From NCBI RefSeq assembly GCF_034424315.1, contig NZ_CP139972.1, positions 6,828,501-6,892,500 of the forward strand: a stretch of 64,000 nucleotides of DNA, given 5' to 3'. Made by a program: the position numbers and the translations under genes. This stretch comes from Chitinophaga sancti. GTDB lineage: Bacteria; Bacteroidota; Bacteroidia; Chitinophagales; Chitinophagaceae. The notes under the pieces are model-generated. The model was not told where the DNA came from, made no database searches, and saw only the letters and a list, made by a program, of their open reading frames with translations. The stretch's first letter is position 1. Each line of letters starts with the position of its first letter. This document shows, piece after piece, positions 32,607 to 41,728 of this stretch.

Positions 32607-33863
32607 TCAATCGTAAGTTCTGCGGATGAACCAGATATCTCTCAATGAGAAGTGGAATACGGCATTCATATACGTTTCCTTAATCAACCCATTGTTCAAT
32701 GTGCCTCGCTGTCCGGCTTCCACGCCGATGTAATAACGGATAGCACCGCTCTTACTTGGGATGGAGATCCCGGCAGTACCGGATATATCTTTCATTTGCT
32801 CGCCATACAGCTGGAGGTAGGAGTTATTATAAGCGAAACCTGCCTGTACTACGAGCCCTTCTACACGCATATCACCATACGTACGTCTGAAAGCATATTC
32901 CAGGCCTGTAGAGTAGCGGTCAGCATCTACCAGTTTATAGTGTGTACCTGCCTGTCCGTACTGGCTCCAGTTCTGGTGTTTCCAGTCAGCAAGCCAGGTC
33001 AGGGTACCATTTGTCAGGGAGATACCACCTGCATACATTTCCGGCAGGGTATATTTTTCAGAAGCGAGGTCGTAGGAGTAAACAGTGGTTTCACTGCTGT
33101 TCTGTATAACCAGCTTCTTGTCGAAGTTCATTTTGGTCTTGAAGCGATAGGTAGCACCCAGGCCTATTACCCATTTGGAGCCGATCCTGCCGGTATATTG
33201 AGCACCGGTGTTGAAGTTTACATTGAAAGCGTAGCGTTGCAGCTTGGTGGAGATGGTATCGCCACCTACGTTTTCAAGGGTATTGAGTGGTCCAAAGAGG
33301 AAATTGGTAGATACACCGACAGAGAAGTTCTTATTCAGTTTTACTGAGTTGGTGATATACCCTTTATTGATCCCTCCGTCGCCTGTGGTGGTAGTGGTTT
33401 GTCCACTGGCATCCAGGTAGGTGGTGGAGAGTAATTTGTAGTTCACGGAGCTGAACGGAGAGAATCCTGCACTGATCCCCCAGCGGTTATTGGCTTTAAA
33501 ACCAATAGCAAGGCGTCTTACGGAAAGGTCGCCGGCAGATTGGTTCAGGCTGTTGTTATTTTTATATCCTACGATCTGGCCCCTGAGGGAAACGTCGAAC
33601 ATAAAGTGCTGCCGCGGGATGGCGGAATAGGAGGCGGGGTTCAGCTCGTTTAGAAAGTAATCTGAGCGACGTGCAATACCAGTACTGCCTACTCCAAAGT
33701 TTCTTGTATAGTCCCTTTCTTCCAGATCGCCGATGGCGTATGCCGAGTAAAGGGAGTTAATGCCATGCTGTGCCAGTGCCTTTGTTCCCATCAAAAGCAT
33801 CATTAAGCCGCATAGGCTTGTTGTATATTTTATTCGCTTCATGTAGTCTGTTCTAGCTTGCAT
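32607..33863 (-). CDS. Predicted outer-membrane beta-barrel protein
   Basis: The 418-residue product has a signal peptide (YTTSLCGLMMLLMGTKALAQ) and then repeated amphipathic strands rich in Tyr, Gly, Ser and Asn, with alternating aromatic girdles, and no recognisable enzymatic motif. The N-terminal SLYSAYAIGDLEERDYTRNFGVGS and GIARRSDYFLNELNPASYSA recall FadL-like or PorV-like Bacteroidota barrels. The ATG overlaps the stop of the upstream DUF4270 gene (TAATG), so both are cotranslated; a second Met at residue 8 (33842) gives a tighter signal peptide. Function unknown. Confidence 0.75.
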   Translation of the reverse strand: MQARTDYMKRIKYTTSLCGLMMLLMGTKALAQHGINSLYSAYAIGDLEERDYTRNFGVGSTGIARRSDYFLNELNPASYSAIPRQHFMFDVSLRGQIVGYKNNNSLNQSAGDLSVRRLAIGFKANNRWGISAGFSPFSSVNYKLLSTTYLDASGQTTTTTGDGGINKGYITNSVKLNKNFSVGVSTNFLFGPLNTLENVGGDTISTKLQRYAFNVNFNTGAQYTGRIGSKWVIGLGATYRFKTKMNFDKKLVIQNSSETTVYSYDLASEKYTLPEMYAGGISLTNGTLTWLADWKHQNWSQYGQAGTHYKLVDADRYSTGLEYAFRRTYGDMRVEGLVVQAGFAYNNSYLQLYGEQMKDISGTAGISIPSKSGAIRYYIGVEAGQRGTLNNGLIKETYMNAVFHFSLRDIWFIRRTYD

Positions 33864-35215
33864 TATTTATACAGCAGATAATATATTTTCACCTCGATCG
33901 GGTTTACCTTATGATCAGGTCCGCCCAGTATGAGACGATCAAAGCGGGAGAGGCCGGTTGCACCCGGGATCATAAGACCCAATCCCCTGGTGGTAGCATC
34001 ACTTGAGCCGATTTCGTTAATCACATAGTTGGTTATATCGTATGTATATTTAGTGCCAATATTGTATACATAATCAGTGACCAGGCTGCCTGTTTGTACA
34101 GCACCGGTATTTGGATTGACAACAGAGTCTGTCACGGCATTACCGGCATTCATTCTCACCAGCGTGAGTTTAGATGGTAATTCGAACGGATAGTCGTAAG
34201 TGGCTCTGACAGGTTTGACTGTCAGTGTCGCACGCATGATTTTCCAGAATTTAGCCGTCTGGTTGAATGATTTCAGGTAAGGAAAGTCAATTCTTGTCAC
34301 CACGTTGGTCAGTGGTTGTACATAAGAGACATTATTCGCATTTGCAGCCAGCACCTTATTGGTACTCAGATCGGAATTGGGAGTAAGGCCGGCCAGTGGA
34401 GAACCGCCGGGGCGGGTAAAGTCCACATGGTTGAACTGTGAAGTGGCATCATACATCGCAAAATCAATAGATTTCCAATCGTAGGTATTACCACTTACGT
34501 GATAATATAGGCGGAGAGACAGGGAGTCATCTGCTCTCAGTGGCGTGATCACCTGGCTGTTTGCCCCTGGTTTGATGCTCAGACCCGGGAACCATTCTGT
34601 GAACTGGCTCTGATTGGTAATGGAAGGCAGTTTGTTGTATGCCCTGTTAAAGAGGTCTTTACCGATCGCATCATCGATCTTGATGCTGTATACGGTATCC
34701 CAGTGCGGGCGGATATGATCGATCTGCAGGGAACCGATCGGTGATGGATCGGTGGCAAATGACATACCACTATAATAATAGGAGGTACCAAAGTTTTTCT
34801 CAATATACTGGTTCACTTTGTAGACTTCAAAGTGCTGATGCCTGGTTGTATCACCATAGTAATAGCTCTTAGGATGAATCATCAGTACCAGTGAATCATA
34901 CAAAGCCTCATCTTCGATATTGGTGGAGGTCGTAATCGCTCTCAGCTTAAAAAAGGTACTGGAAGAGATGGTACCAAAGTAAGGATCAATAGCAGTACCT
35001 ACGAGGGCCACGTTCTGATCGGAGGTCGGAATGGAGTCAAGGTAAACTGTACTCTGATTCATTGTAATAGTATCCGTAACTATGTACTCAGTACCGCTAG
35101 TCTCAACTTCATTACTATAATTAAAGCCTTCCTTGTCACAAGCTGCTGCGCCTGCCAATAAAATTGCACAAACCAGGTATTTATAAGCCATTTTGGCACG
35201 GATATTTTTATTCAT
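33863..35215 (-). CDS. DUF4270-family lipoprotein
   Basis: The start at 35215 (MNKNIRAKMAYKYLVCAILL) gives a lipoprotein signal with lipobox LAGAAAC; the frame is open 27 nt further upstream. The 450-residue protein has the DUF4270 features I recall: an early VDTITMNQSTVYLDSIPTSD region, VGTAIDPYFGTISSSTFFKL, and repeated beta-rich stretches ending IEVKIYYLLYK. These large surface or periplasmic lipoproteins of Bacteroidota have no established function. Its stop overlaps the start of the barrel gene, so the two proteins probably act together in the outer membrane. Confidence 0.8.
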   Translation of the reverse strand: MNKNIRAKMAYKYLVCAILLAGAAACDKEGFNYSNEVETSGTEYIVTDTITMNQSTVYLDSIPTSDQNVALVGTAIDPYFGTISSSTFFKLRAITTSTNIEDEALYDSLVLMIHPKSYYYGDTTRHQHFEVYKVNQYIEKNFGTSYYYSGMSFATDPSPIGSLQIDHIRPHWDTVYSIKIDDAIGKDLFNRAYNKLPSITNQSQFTEWFPGLSIKPGANSQVITPLRADDSLSLRLYYHVSGNTYDWKSIDFAMYDATSQFNHVDFTRPGGSPLAGLTPNSDLSTNKVLAANANNVSYVQPLTNVVTRIDFPYLKSFNQTAKFWKIMRATLTVKPVRATYDYPFELPSKLTLVRMNAGNAVTDSVVNPNTGAVQTGSLVTDYVYNIGTKYTYDITNYVINEIGSSDATTRGLGLMIPGATGLSRFDRLILGGPDHKVNPIEVKIYYLLYK

Positions 35216-35256
35216 GGAGCGCAATTTTAGACAGACCGCCAACTTCCCGGTTATTT

Positions 35257-35276
35257 AATATGCCAATTGGCATATT
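35257..35276. promoter_or_regulatory. Perfect 20-bp palindrome between the DUF4270 and kelch operons
   Basis: AATATGCCAATTGGCATATT is a perfect dyad lying 42-61 nt upstream of the DUF4270 start. On the minus strand a weak -7 match (TAAAATTG, 35222-35229) puts the dyad just upstream of the -33 region, a position suited to a regulator binding site. A second, smaller dyad (TACTAC/GTAGTA) lies at 35307-35325. Confidence 0.65.
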
Positions 35277-35431
35277 TTATCGACGAACGCTTAATGGAAA
35301 TCTCTGTACTACTGCTGGGGTAGTAGCCATTTTGGTAAGCGAAAAATCCTGTTGGTAGATAAAATTGTTTGATTCGTCTGGTAAAACCACCCGAATAGTC
35401 TATTTGATGATTAAGCCAAAACAAAGGCAGA

Positions 35432-35439
35432 TAATTTTG
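35432..35439 (+). promoter_or_regulatory. Candidate -7 element for the kelch-DUF4907 operon
   Basis: TAATTTTG is a perfect TAnnTTTG match 28 nt before the kelch gene ATG. The nearest TTTG (35403-35406) is 25 nt upstream, slightly far. Confidence 0.5.
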
Positions 35440-35467
35440 GCAGCTATTAAAAAAGTAAAAATTATCT

Positions 35468-36502
35468 ATGCGCTATTTAAATGTATGTTTTCTGGGATTA
35501 GCAACCGTCTTGATGTTAGCCTCCTGTTCATCGAGCAGTGATTCAACCAAGCTGGGTAACTGGATAAAAAGGGCTGATTACGCTGGTGATGCAAGATATG
35601 AAGCTGTGGCTTTCGTAATCGGGGATACAGCGTATGTAGGAACTGGTTTTGGAGGACCACACAAAGGTGCAAAATTAAGTACTTTCTATAAATACGATGC
35701 AAGCAAGGACAACTGGTCTGTAGTAGCATCTTTGCAGGATCCTACAGATCCTTTCAGAAACCTGGGCCGTACCGGTGCATCTGCATTTGCGGCTGGTGGT
35801 AAAGGGTATGTAACAACTGGTGAGGATAGTGCACACAATTCCCTGGCTGATACCTGGTGTTACGATCCGGGTGCCAATGCCTGGACTCCGAAAGCTGATT
35901 TCCCTGGTTCTTCCCGTTACTATGCAGTTGGTTTTGCACTGGGTGATAGCGGTTATGTAGGTACAGGTGTAACTGGTGATGGTAATACGATCGTTGCTGA
36001 CTTCTTCAGATTTGACCCGGTTCACAACAAGTGGGATGCTATCACTTCAATGAAGGATAAGAGAAAGAACGCTGTTTCTTTCGTTATCAATGATAGCGCA
36101 TATGTGGTATCCGGTATCGGTTCTGGTAGCACCAGTGCTTACTACATGTACGTTTATGACAAATCCAAAGACGTGTGGAGAGAGAAGAGCCAGATCAGGA
36201 ATGCAACTGACTACTCTTATGATGATGACTATACTACCATTGCACGTTCACAGGCTGTTGCTTTCGTTATCAACAACAAAGCTTACTTAGCAACTGGTAC
36301 TGTACAGAATACCTGGGAATATGATCCGGTAACTGACCGTTGGAGTGAAAAGACTGCATTTGATGGTACCAGCCGTACCGGTGCAGTAGGTTTCTCCGTA
36401 AAAGGAAAGGGTTTTGTAGCTACAGGATCTAATAGCAGCACTGGGCTGGATGATCTCCGTCAGTTCGATCCAAATGCAGAAAACGATACGAATGACAACT
36501 AA
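35468..36502 (+). CDS. Kelch-repeat lipoprotein
   Basis: The 344-residue protein begins with a lipoprotein signal (LGLATVLMLASC, Cys20), followed by about six kelch-type repeats of the form VGFALGDSGYVGTG, FFRFDPVHNKWDAI and AVAFVINNKAYLATG, each ending in Trp plus a D-x-W or Y-D element. This is a six-bladed beta-propeller, probably exposed at the outer membrane and used for protein or glycan binding. It overlaps the DUF4907 gene by 11 nt and is divergent from the DUF4270-barrel pair. Confidence 0.9.
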   Translation: MRYLNVCFLGLATVLMLASCSSSSDSTKLGNWIKRADYAGDARYEAVAFVIGDTAYVGTGFGGPHKGAKLSTFYKYDASKDNWSVVASLQDPTDPFRNLGRTGASAFAAGGKGYVTTGEDSAHNSLADTWCYDPGANAWTPKADFPGSSRYYAVGFALGDSGYVGTGVTGDGNTIVADFFRFDPVHNKWDAITSMKDKRKNAVSFVINDSAYVVSGIGSGSTSAYYMYVYDKSKDVWREKSQIRNATDYSYDDDYTTIARSQAVAFVINNKAYLATGTVQNTWEYDPVTDRWSEKTAFDGTSRTGAVGFSVKGKGFVATGSNSSTGLDDLRQFDPNAENDTNDN

Positions 36503-36872
36503 GCAAATAGCGCTCGTAGCTTTATTAGCTACTGGGGTTGTTGCCTGTAAGGAGAACAAAGGCCATTCCGGCGATAGCAAACTTAAAAGCACAGATACTA
36601 TAAGCACTACCGTAATGCCCGAAGGGGACATTACGGTAGTGCCTTTTCAGGTGGATGGAGGTGGTTGGGGTTTCGATATTAAGATCGGACCCAAAACCCG
36701 GATCCACCAGGATCTCATTCCGGTGATCTTAGGTCGTAAATCATTTGCGACAAAGGAGGATGCACTGAAGGTGGGAGAGAATATGGCTGAAAAGATGAGA
36801 ACTCAACATACGGCTTTCCCGGATATTACCCGTCGGGAGCTGTTGGAAATGCATATTGCAGGTGTGGAATAA
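36492..36872 (+). CDS. DUF4907-family lipoprotein
   Basis: The ATG at 36492 lies inside the end of the kelch gene and starts MTTKQIALVALLATGVVAC, a lipoprotein signal with Cys19. The 126-residue protein matches the DUF4907 pattern I recall: PFQVDGGGWGFDIKI, RIHQDLIPVILGRKSFATKE and DALKVGENMAEKM. The function of DUF4907 is unknown. It is translationally coupled to the kelch protein, so the two probably work as a unit. Confidence 0.8.
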   Translation: MTTKQIALVALLATGVVACKENKGHSGDSKLKSTDTISTTVMPEGDITVVPFQVDGGGWGFDIKIGPKTRIHQDLIPVILGRKSFATKEDALKVGENMAEKMRTQHTAFPDITRRELLEMHIAGVE

Positions 36873-36884
36873 GCACCTTTGAAG

Positions 36885-36913
36885 AAAACCGGCTTGTTCC
36901 GCAGGCCGGTTTT
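36885..36913 (+). terminator. Terminator after the DUF4907 gene
   Basis: AAAACCGGC and GCCGGTTTT form a 9-bp stem with an 11-nt loop, followed by CCTT. The stem's own T-run serves as the tract. Confidence 0.75.
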
Positions 36914-37102
36914 CCTTAAAAAACAACGCAGGCTGACACCTCGTATCAGTTTTGCAGACATATGAAACCTTATATTAATACTGGCCGCAGTACTGTATCT
37001 GGCCACATGGGTATTCCTATCCCCAAAATTTTAACGATTCTTTTCAGCACACTTAGCAGATTTTACAGGAATTGAGTGTAAGTTTATCACGCTTTTAGGC
37101 AC

Positions 37103-38308
37103 ATGATAAATTTAAAACAACTCTATAGGAACCGACTGTTCAATATTGGTTTGCATATTGCAGTATGGACCTGTTTCCTGTTCTTTCCCTTTTTTATCTA
37201 TAGGATCAGGATTCAGCATCCATGGTTTTTCGCACGCGAAATTGTGGATAACCTCTTCCTGATAGGTGTATTTTACCTCAATTTCTACTTTCTCATTCCC
37301 CGCTTTTTTACGGTTAAAAAGATTGCGTACTACCTGTCTTTTGTGTTATTGTCACTCATTTTCGTGATTGTACAGCAGGCAGTATCCGAATATGTATTCT
37401 GGAAAGTGTATGCGAAAGAGGACATGGCGTTGCATCAGCCGGGGCCGGAGCCACGAATGCCCCCGCCTATGTACCCTTATTATCATGAGCGCCCGAACGG
37501 CGGGGTAGATTTCAGGGAGAGACCTCCCCTGGCCTTCGACGATGGGGCTGTAGATGGAAAGATCCCAACCTTTGTAGACTATATTTTGTTCCCGGAAATA
37601 CTGCGGAAAACGGTTTTTGCTGCCCTGCTCATGCTTTTTATGAGTGGATTTATCAAGATTGCCCAGGAATGGTTTAAGTCTGAACAGCAGCGTGAAGCCC
37701 TTAAACTGGAGAATTTAAACGCTGAATTAAAATTTTTAAAGTCTCAGATTAATCCTCACTTCCTTTTTAACTGTCTAAACACTATCTACTCACTGGCGCA
37801 TAAACATTCCGTACAAACCGAGCATGCTATTATTAAGCTCTCGACCATCATGCGGTACATGATTTATGAGTCCAATGAGGACAAGGTACAGCTACAACAG
37901 GAACTGCAATATCTGGAAGATTATATTGATATTCAGAGACTTAGGCTACCTGAGGATATCGTCGTGGAATATGCAGTACAGGGCAGTCCGGCAGGATTGC
38001 GTATTGAACCCATGCTCCTGGTGCCATTTGTAGAGAACGCATTTAAGCACGGCATCAGCTATGCTGAGCCTTCTTTCATTGCTATTGCGGTAGCAATTGA
38101 AAGGAACCAGGTACGACTGGTGGTAGAAAATGCCGTTTTCAAGCAGCGGGTCGCCGAAAAAGGGGGCATCGGTTTACAAAACGTGAAAAAGAGACTGGAT
38201 TTGCTTTATACTGAAGACCACGAGCTTGAAATAACAGAAGCTGAAAACCAATTTATTGTTGATCTTAAAATCGAGCTGAAAAATGATCAGGTGTATAGCG
38301 GTGGATGA
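37103..38308 (+). CDS. LytS-type sensor histidine kinase
   Basis: The 401-residue protein has membrane segments at about 12-33, 46-68, 78-100 and 170-192, then a His_kinase domain with LKSQINPHFLFNCLNTIYSL (His219 the likely phosphorylation site), and an ATPase domain with VPFVENAFKHGI and GGIGLQNVKKRLDLLY. The loop before the last membrane segment is Pro-, Glu- and Tyr-rich (EPRMPPPMYPYYHERPNGG), an unusual possible sensor region. The gene overlaps its response regulator by 26 nt. The signal is unknown. Confidence 0.93.
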   Translation: MINLKQLYRNRLFNIGLHIAVWTCFLFFPFFIYRIRIQHPWFFAREIVDNLFLIGVFYLNFYFLIPRFFTVKKIAYYLSFVLLSLIFVIVQQAVSEYVFWKVYAKEDMALHQPGPEPRMPPPMYPYYHERPNGGVDFRERPPLAFDDGAVDGKIPTFVDYILFPEILRKTVFAALLMLFMSGFIKIAQEWFKSEQQREALKLENLNAELKFLKSQINPHFLFNCLNTIYSLAHKHSVQTEHAIIKLSTIMRYMIYESNEDKVQLQQELQYLEDYIDIQRLRLPEDIVVEYAVQGSPAGLRIEPMLLVPFVENAFKHGISYAEPSFIAIAVAIERNQVRLVVENAVFKQRVAEKGGIGLQNVKKRLDLLYTEDHELEITEAENQFIVDLKIELKNDQVYSGG

Positions 38309-38993
38309 TGAACCACTGGCATTGGAAATTATAACAGACTTTGCGAAGAAAGTACCTTTTCTTCAGCTGGTGGCTACATTTGAAAATGCTGCTGAGGCAT
38401 TACGCTTTTTACAGGAGGAGCGGGTAGATCTGTTATTCCTGGATATTAAAATGCCTGACATTACGGGTATCCAGTTTATGAAGTCGCTGAAATACCCGCC
38501 TATGGTGGTATTCACGACTGCATACGGGGAATATGCGCTGGAAGGTTTTGACCTGGAAGTAGTGGATTACCTGCTAAAGCCGGTACCATTTGAACGCTTC
38601 CTGAGAGCTGCCACCAAGGCGCTGGAGCTGCAGACCATGTCGCAGCAGAAGAATAATGACAACAATAACAACCATGTGAACGATTATATCTTCATTAAGA
38701 CAGAGTATAAGATCATCAAGATCAACCTGGAGGATATTCTCTTCATAGAAGCCCTGAAAGATTATACGAAGATCTATACACCTTTTCAGCCGGTACTGAC
38801 TTTGCGTAGTTTAAAGTCGTTTGAGACAAGATTGCCTTCGGACAAGTTTATCCGGGTACACCGCTCTTATGTGGTGTCTTTAAATAAGATTAATTCTGTG
38901 GAGAAGAATACGGTGATGATTGCGAATCAGAGTATCCCGATCAGTGATGGGTATAGGGAGAAGTTTTATGATGTGATCAACAGAAACAGCTAA
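38283..38993 (+). CDS. LytTR-family response regulator
   Basis: The 236-residue protein has a receiver domain (about 1-120) with acidic pair Asp8-Asp9, phospho-acceptor Asp54 (LLFLDIKMPD) and VDYLLKPVPF, a short Asn/Gln-rich linker (QQKNNDNNNN) and a LytTR DNA-binding domain (about 140-236) with YTKIYTPF and FIRVHRSYVVSLNKI. It overlaps the LytS-type kinase gene, forming one two-component unit. Its targets are not shown by the sequence; the adjacent kelch and DUF4270 operons are candidates by position. Confidence 0.95.
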   Translation: MIRCIAVDDEPLALEIITDFAKKVPFLQLVATFENAAEALRFLQEERVDLLFLDIKMPDITGIQFMKSLKYPPMVVFTTAYGEYALEGFDLEVVDYLLKPVPFERFLRAATKALELQTMSQQKNNDNNNNHVNDYIFIKTEYKIIKINLEDILFIEALKDYTKIYTPFQPVLTLRSLKSFETRLPSDKFIRVHRSYVVSLNKINSVEKNTVMIANQSIPISDGYREKFYDVINRNS

Positions 38994-38995
38994 TT

Positions 38996-39028
38996 AAAAG
39001 GCCCGGGCTACAAGCCCGGGCCTTTTTT
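38996..39028. terminator. Bidirectional terminator between response regulator and cysteine desulfurase
   Basis: GGCCCGGGCT-ACA-AGCCCGGGCC is a perfect 10-bp stem flanked by AAAA on one side and TTTTTT on the other, so it can stop transcription from both convergent genes. Confidence 0.93.
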
Positions 39029-39037
39029 CTGATCTTT

Positions 39038-40201
39038 TTAGATGATTTCTTTCAGTTTTGCGACCACCAGGTCCACTTCCTCTTTCGTATTGTATTTGCT
39101 AAAAGAGAACCTCACTGCAATCATATTCGGGTTGCTGCTAATGGCACGGATCACATGGGAACCGGCATCTGCACCGGATGTACAGGCGCTGCCACCGGAG
39201 GCGCAGATCCCATTAATATCCAGGTTGAACAGCAGCATCTCGCTCTTCTCTGTTTTAGGGAAACCTACGTTCAGCACAGTATACAGGCTACGACCATACA
39301 GATCGCCATTGAAACTTACACCCGGGATCTCCGCTTTCAGCTTTTCTGCCATATACATACGGAGACCATTGATGTAGTGCTCATGTTCTGCCTGATGGGC
39401 GGTCACCAGTTCCAATGCTTTGGCAAAGCCGACGATGCCATACAGGTTTTCTGTGCCCGCTCTCATATTCCTTTCCTGTGAACCGCCATGAATGTAAGGG
39501 CTGATCTTCACATTCTCATTGATATAAAGAATACCTACGCCTTTAGGTCCGTGGAACTTATGGCCGGAACCGTTGATAAAGTGCACAGGGGTATTACGCA
39601 GGTCAAAAGGGTAGTGCCCTACTGTCTGCACAGTATCAGAATGGAAGATAGCATCAAACTCCTTGCAGAGGTTACCCACAGCATGCAGATCCAACAGGTT
39701 ACCGATCTCATTGTTAGCATGCATTAGGGTGACCAGGCAGCGTTCTTTGGAGGTGGAGAGCAGTTCCCGGAGGTGGTTCATATCTACATGTCCATTGGAG
39801 AGCAGTTTTACATTACTCAGCTTTATATTGTCGCGAACATGCAGGTGCTCTACAGAGTGGAGGGTAGCGTGGTGTTCTATTTCAGAACTGATGATGTGCC
39901 GGCAGCCGAGGTTATGGATGGCTGCGCTGATGGCGGTATTACTGGATTCCGTGCCGCCTGAAGTAAAGAAGATCTCTCCCGGATGGGCATTCAGTATTTT
40001 GGCTACTGACTTGCGCGCGTTTTCTACGGCCAGGCGTGACTCACGGCCATAGGAATAGATGGAAGAAGGATTTCCAAACTTTTCCGTCATGAAAGGCAGC
40101 ATCACATCCAGCACATCCTGGTCAAGCGGCGTGGTCGCTGCGTTGTCAAAATATATTCTTTTCAAGGTGGTTAGGTGGTTTTTGATCTGATAAGTCGCCA
40201 T
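39038..40201 (-). CDS. Cysteine desulfurase (NifS/IscS family)
   Basis: The PLP enzyme removes sulfur from cysteine for iron-sulfur cluster and thio-cofactor assembly. Motifs: YFDNAATTPLD, FTSGGTESSNTAI, HHATLHSVEHL, HANNEIGNLLDL, SGHKFHGPKGVGILY (PLP-Lys) and the active-site loop with ICASGGSACTSGAD. I chose the ATG at 40201 (MATYQIKNHL); the frame extends 12 nt to a TTG, and a TTG at MKRI-like position (LKRIYFDN) is another option because family members usually start there. It is a lone gene with no iscU neighbour. Confidence 0.93.
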   Translation of the reverse strand: MATYQIKNHLTTLKRIYFDNAATTPLDQDVLDVMLPFMTEKFGNPSSIYSYGRESRLAVENARKSVAKILNAHPGEIFFTSGGTESSNTAISAAIHNLGCRHIISSEIEHHATLHSVEHLHVRDNIKLSNVKLLSNGHVDMNHLRELLSTSKERCLVTLMHANNEIGNLLDLHAVGNLCKEFDAIFHSDTVQTVGHYPFDLRNTPVHFINGSGHKFHGPKGVGILYINENVKISPYIHGGSQERNMRAGTENLYGIVGFAKALELVTAHQAEHEHYINGLRMYMAEKLKAEIPGVSFNGDLYGRSLYTVLNVGFPKTEKSEMLLFNLDINGICASGGSACTSGADAGSHVIRAISSNPNMIAVRFSFSKYNTKEEVDLVVAKLKEII

Positions 40202-40265
40202 TGGCGGGTACAAATGTCCAACTTTTTTTATTAAAACAGTACCAATTTCTTAAGGCATAGGCACC

Positions 40266-40303
40266 AAAAAAAACGCTTCTGCCGTAGGCAAAAGCGTTTT
40301 TTT
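40266..40303 (-). terminator. Terminator after glmM
   Basis: ACGCTT pairs with AAGCGT and the inner TGCC-GTA-GGCA forms a second stem across one mismatch. Long A and T runs flank it, giving a T-tract on either strand; it lies 18 nt past the glmM stop. Confidence 0.85.
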
Positions 40304-40320
40304 ACAAAGCGGGATTTACA

Positions 40321-41703
40321 TTAATGCATAAATTCCCTGATATCCTGCATGATCCTTTTTGCGATATTATCAGCAGTGGTTTCATTCTGGCTTTCAGAAT
40401 AAATCCTGATAATCGGCTCCGTATTAGAAGTTCTCAGGTGTACCCAGTCCTTCTCAAATTCGATCTTCAGACCATCTTCAGTATTAACCGGCTGGTTCTT
40501 ATACTTACCTTTGATCTTTTCAAAGATGGTTTTTACATCCACACCTTTATCCAGCTCAATCTTATTCTTTGAGATGAAGTAATCAGGATAACTATTTCTG
40601 ATAGCCTTCAGGTTCTTCTTAGTCTGTGCCACATGGCTCAGGAACAAACCAATACCGATCAGTGCATCGCGACCATAGTGCAGGTCCGGAACGATGATAC
40701 CACCGTTACCTTCACCGCCGATCACCGCGTTCACCTCTTTCATCTTCCTTACCACATTCACCTCTCCTACAGCAGACGGGTGATATTCACCACCGGCTTT
40801 CAGGGTTACATCTTTCAGTGCCTGGGTAGAAGACAGGTTAGAAACGGTGTTACCTTTCCTGTGTTTCAGTATATAGTCAGCAACCGCTACCAGGGTATAC
40901 TCTTCACCGAACATGCTGCCATCTTCGCAAACAAAACAAAGACGATCTACGTCCGGATCTACGGCGATACCCAGATCAGCATGTGACTTGTTTACTTCGT
41001 TGCTCAGCGCAGTCAGGTTCTCCGGCAAAGGTTCCGGGTTGTGACTGAACCGGCCATTCACTTCACCAAACATTACTGTTACATCCTCCACGCCCAGGGC
41101 CTTTAGTAAAGCCGGGATGAAGATAGCACCAGTAGAATTTACCGCATCCACCACTACTTTAAAGTTGCGTGCTTTTATAGCCGCAACGTCTACGAGCGGG
41201 TAATTCAGGACCAGATCTATATGCTTTTGCATATAGGAATCGTTCCTTTCATAACTTCCCAGCTTGTTGACATCAGCAAAGGTAAAGTCTTCGCGGGCTG
41301 CGAGGTCCAGTACGACTGCGCCATCCTCGCCGGAAATGAATTCGCCATCGCTGTTCAGCAGCTTCAGGGCGTTCCATTCCTTTGGATTATGGCTGGCAGT
41401 CAGGATGATACCACCGGCAGCATTTTCCTGTTTTACCGCAATTTCTACTGTAGGGGTAGTGGAAAGGTCGAGGTCTACCACGTCCAATCCTAATCCATTC
41501 AGGGTGGCAACAACCAGTTGTTTGACCATTTCGCCGGAGATACGTCCGTCACGGCCAATAACTACTTTTTTGTTGTCGGATTGTTGTGTGAGCCAGGTCC
41601 CGAATGCTGCAGTAAATTTTACTACATCAAGAGGAGAAAGCCCTTCGCCGGGTTTTCCTCCGATAGTTCCGCGAATACCAGAAATCGATTTGATCAGTGC
41701 CAC
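40321..41703 (-). CDS. glmM: Phosphoglucosamine mutase
   Basis: The 460-residue enzyme interconverts glucosamine 6- and 1-phosphate for UDP-GlcNAc and cell-wall synthesis. Motifs: KSISGIRGTIGGKPGEGLSP, the phosphoserine loop ILTASHNPKEWN, the magnesium loop DPDVDRLCF, GGEGNGG, and RTSNTEPIIRIY. The GTG start at 41703 (VALIKSISGIRG) is preferred: the frame extends to a TTG at 41745, but a strong promoter (41729-41760) would place the transcript start downstream of that codon. Confidence 0.95.
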   Translation of the reverse strand: MALIKSISGIRGTIGGKPGEGLSPLDVVKFTAAFGTWLTQQSDNKKVVIGRDGRISGEMVKQLVVATLNGLGLDVVDLDLSTTPTVEIAVKQENAAGGIILTASHNPKEWNALKLLNSDGEFISGEDGAVVLDLAAREDFTFADVNKLGSYERNDSYMQKHIDLVLNYPLVDVAAIKARNFKVVVDAVNSTGAIFIPALLKALGVEDVTVMFGEVNGRFSHNPEPLPENLTALSNEVNKSHADLGIAVDPDVDRLCFVCEDGSMFGEEYTLVAVADYILKHRKGNTVSNLSSTQALKDVTLKAGGEYHPSAVGEVNVVRKMKEVNAVIGGEGNGGIIVPDLHYGRDALIGIGLFLSHVAQTKKNLKAIRNSYPDYFISKNKIELDKGVDVKTIFEKIKGKYKNQPVNTEDGLKIEFEKDWVHLRTSNTEPIIRIYSESQNETTADNIAKRIMQDIREFMH

Positions 41704-41728
41704 GAATTTCAATTTTATTAGAGAAGGG

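Noticed and set aside
36962..37075. Small 37-codon frame upstream of the LytS-type kinase gene
   Set aside because: No leader-peptide codon bias, no hairpin partner and no similarity I recognise; likely chance.
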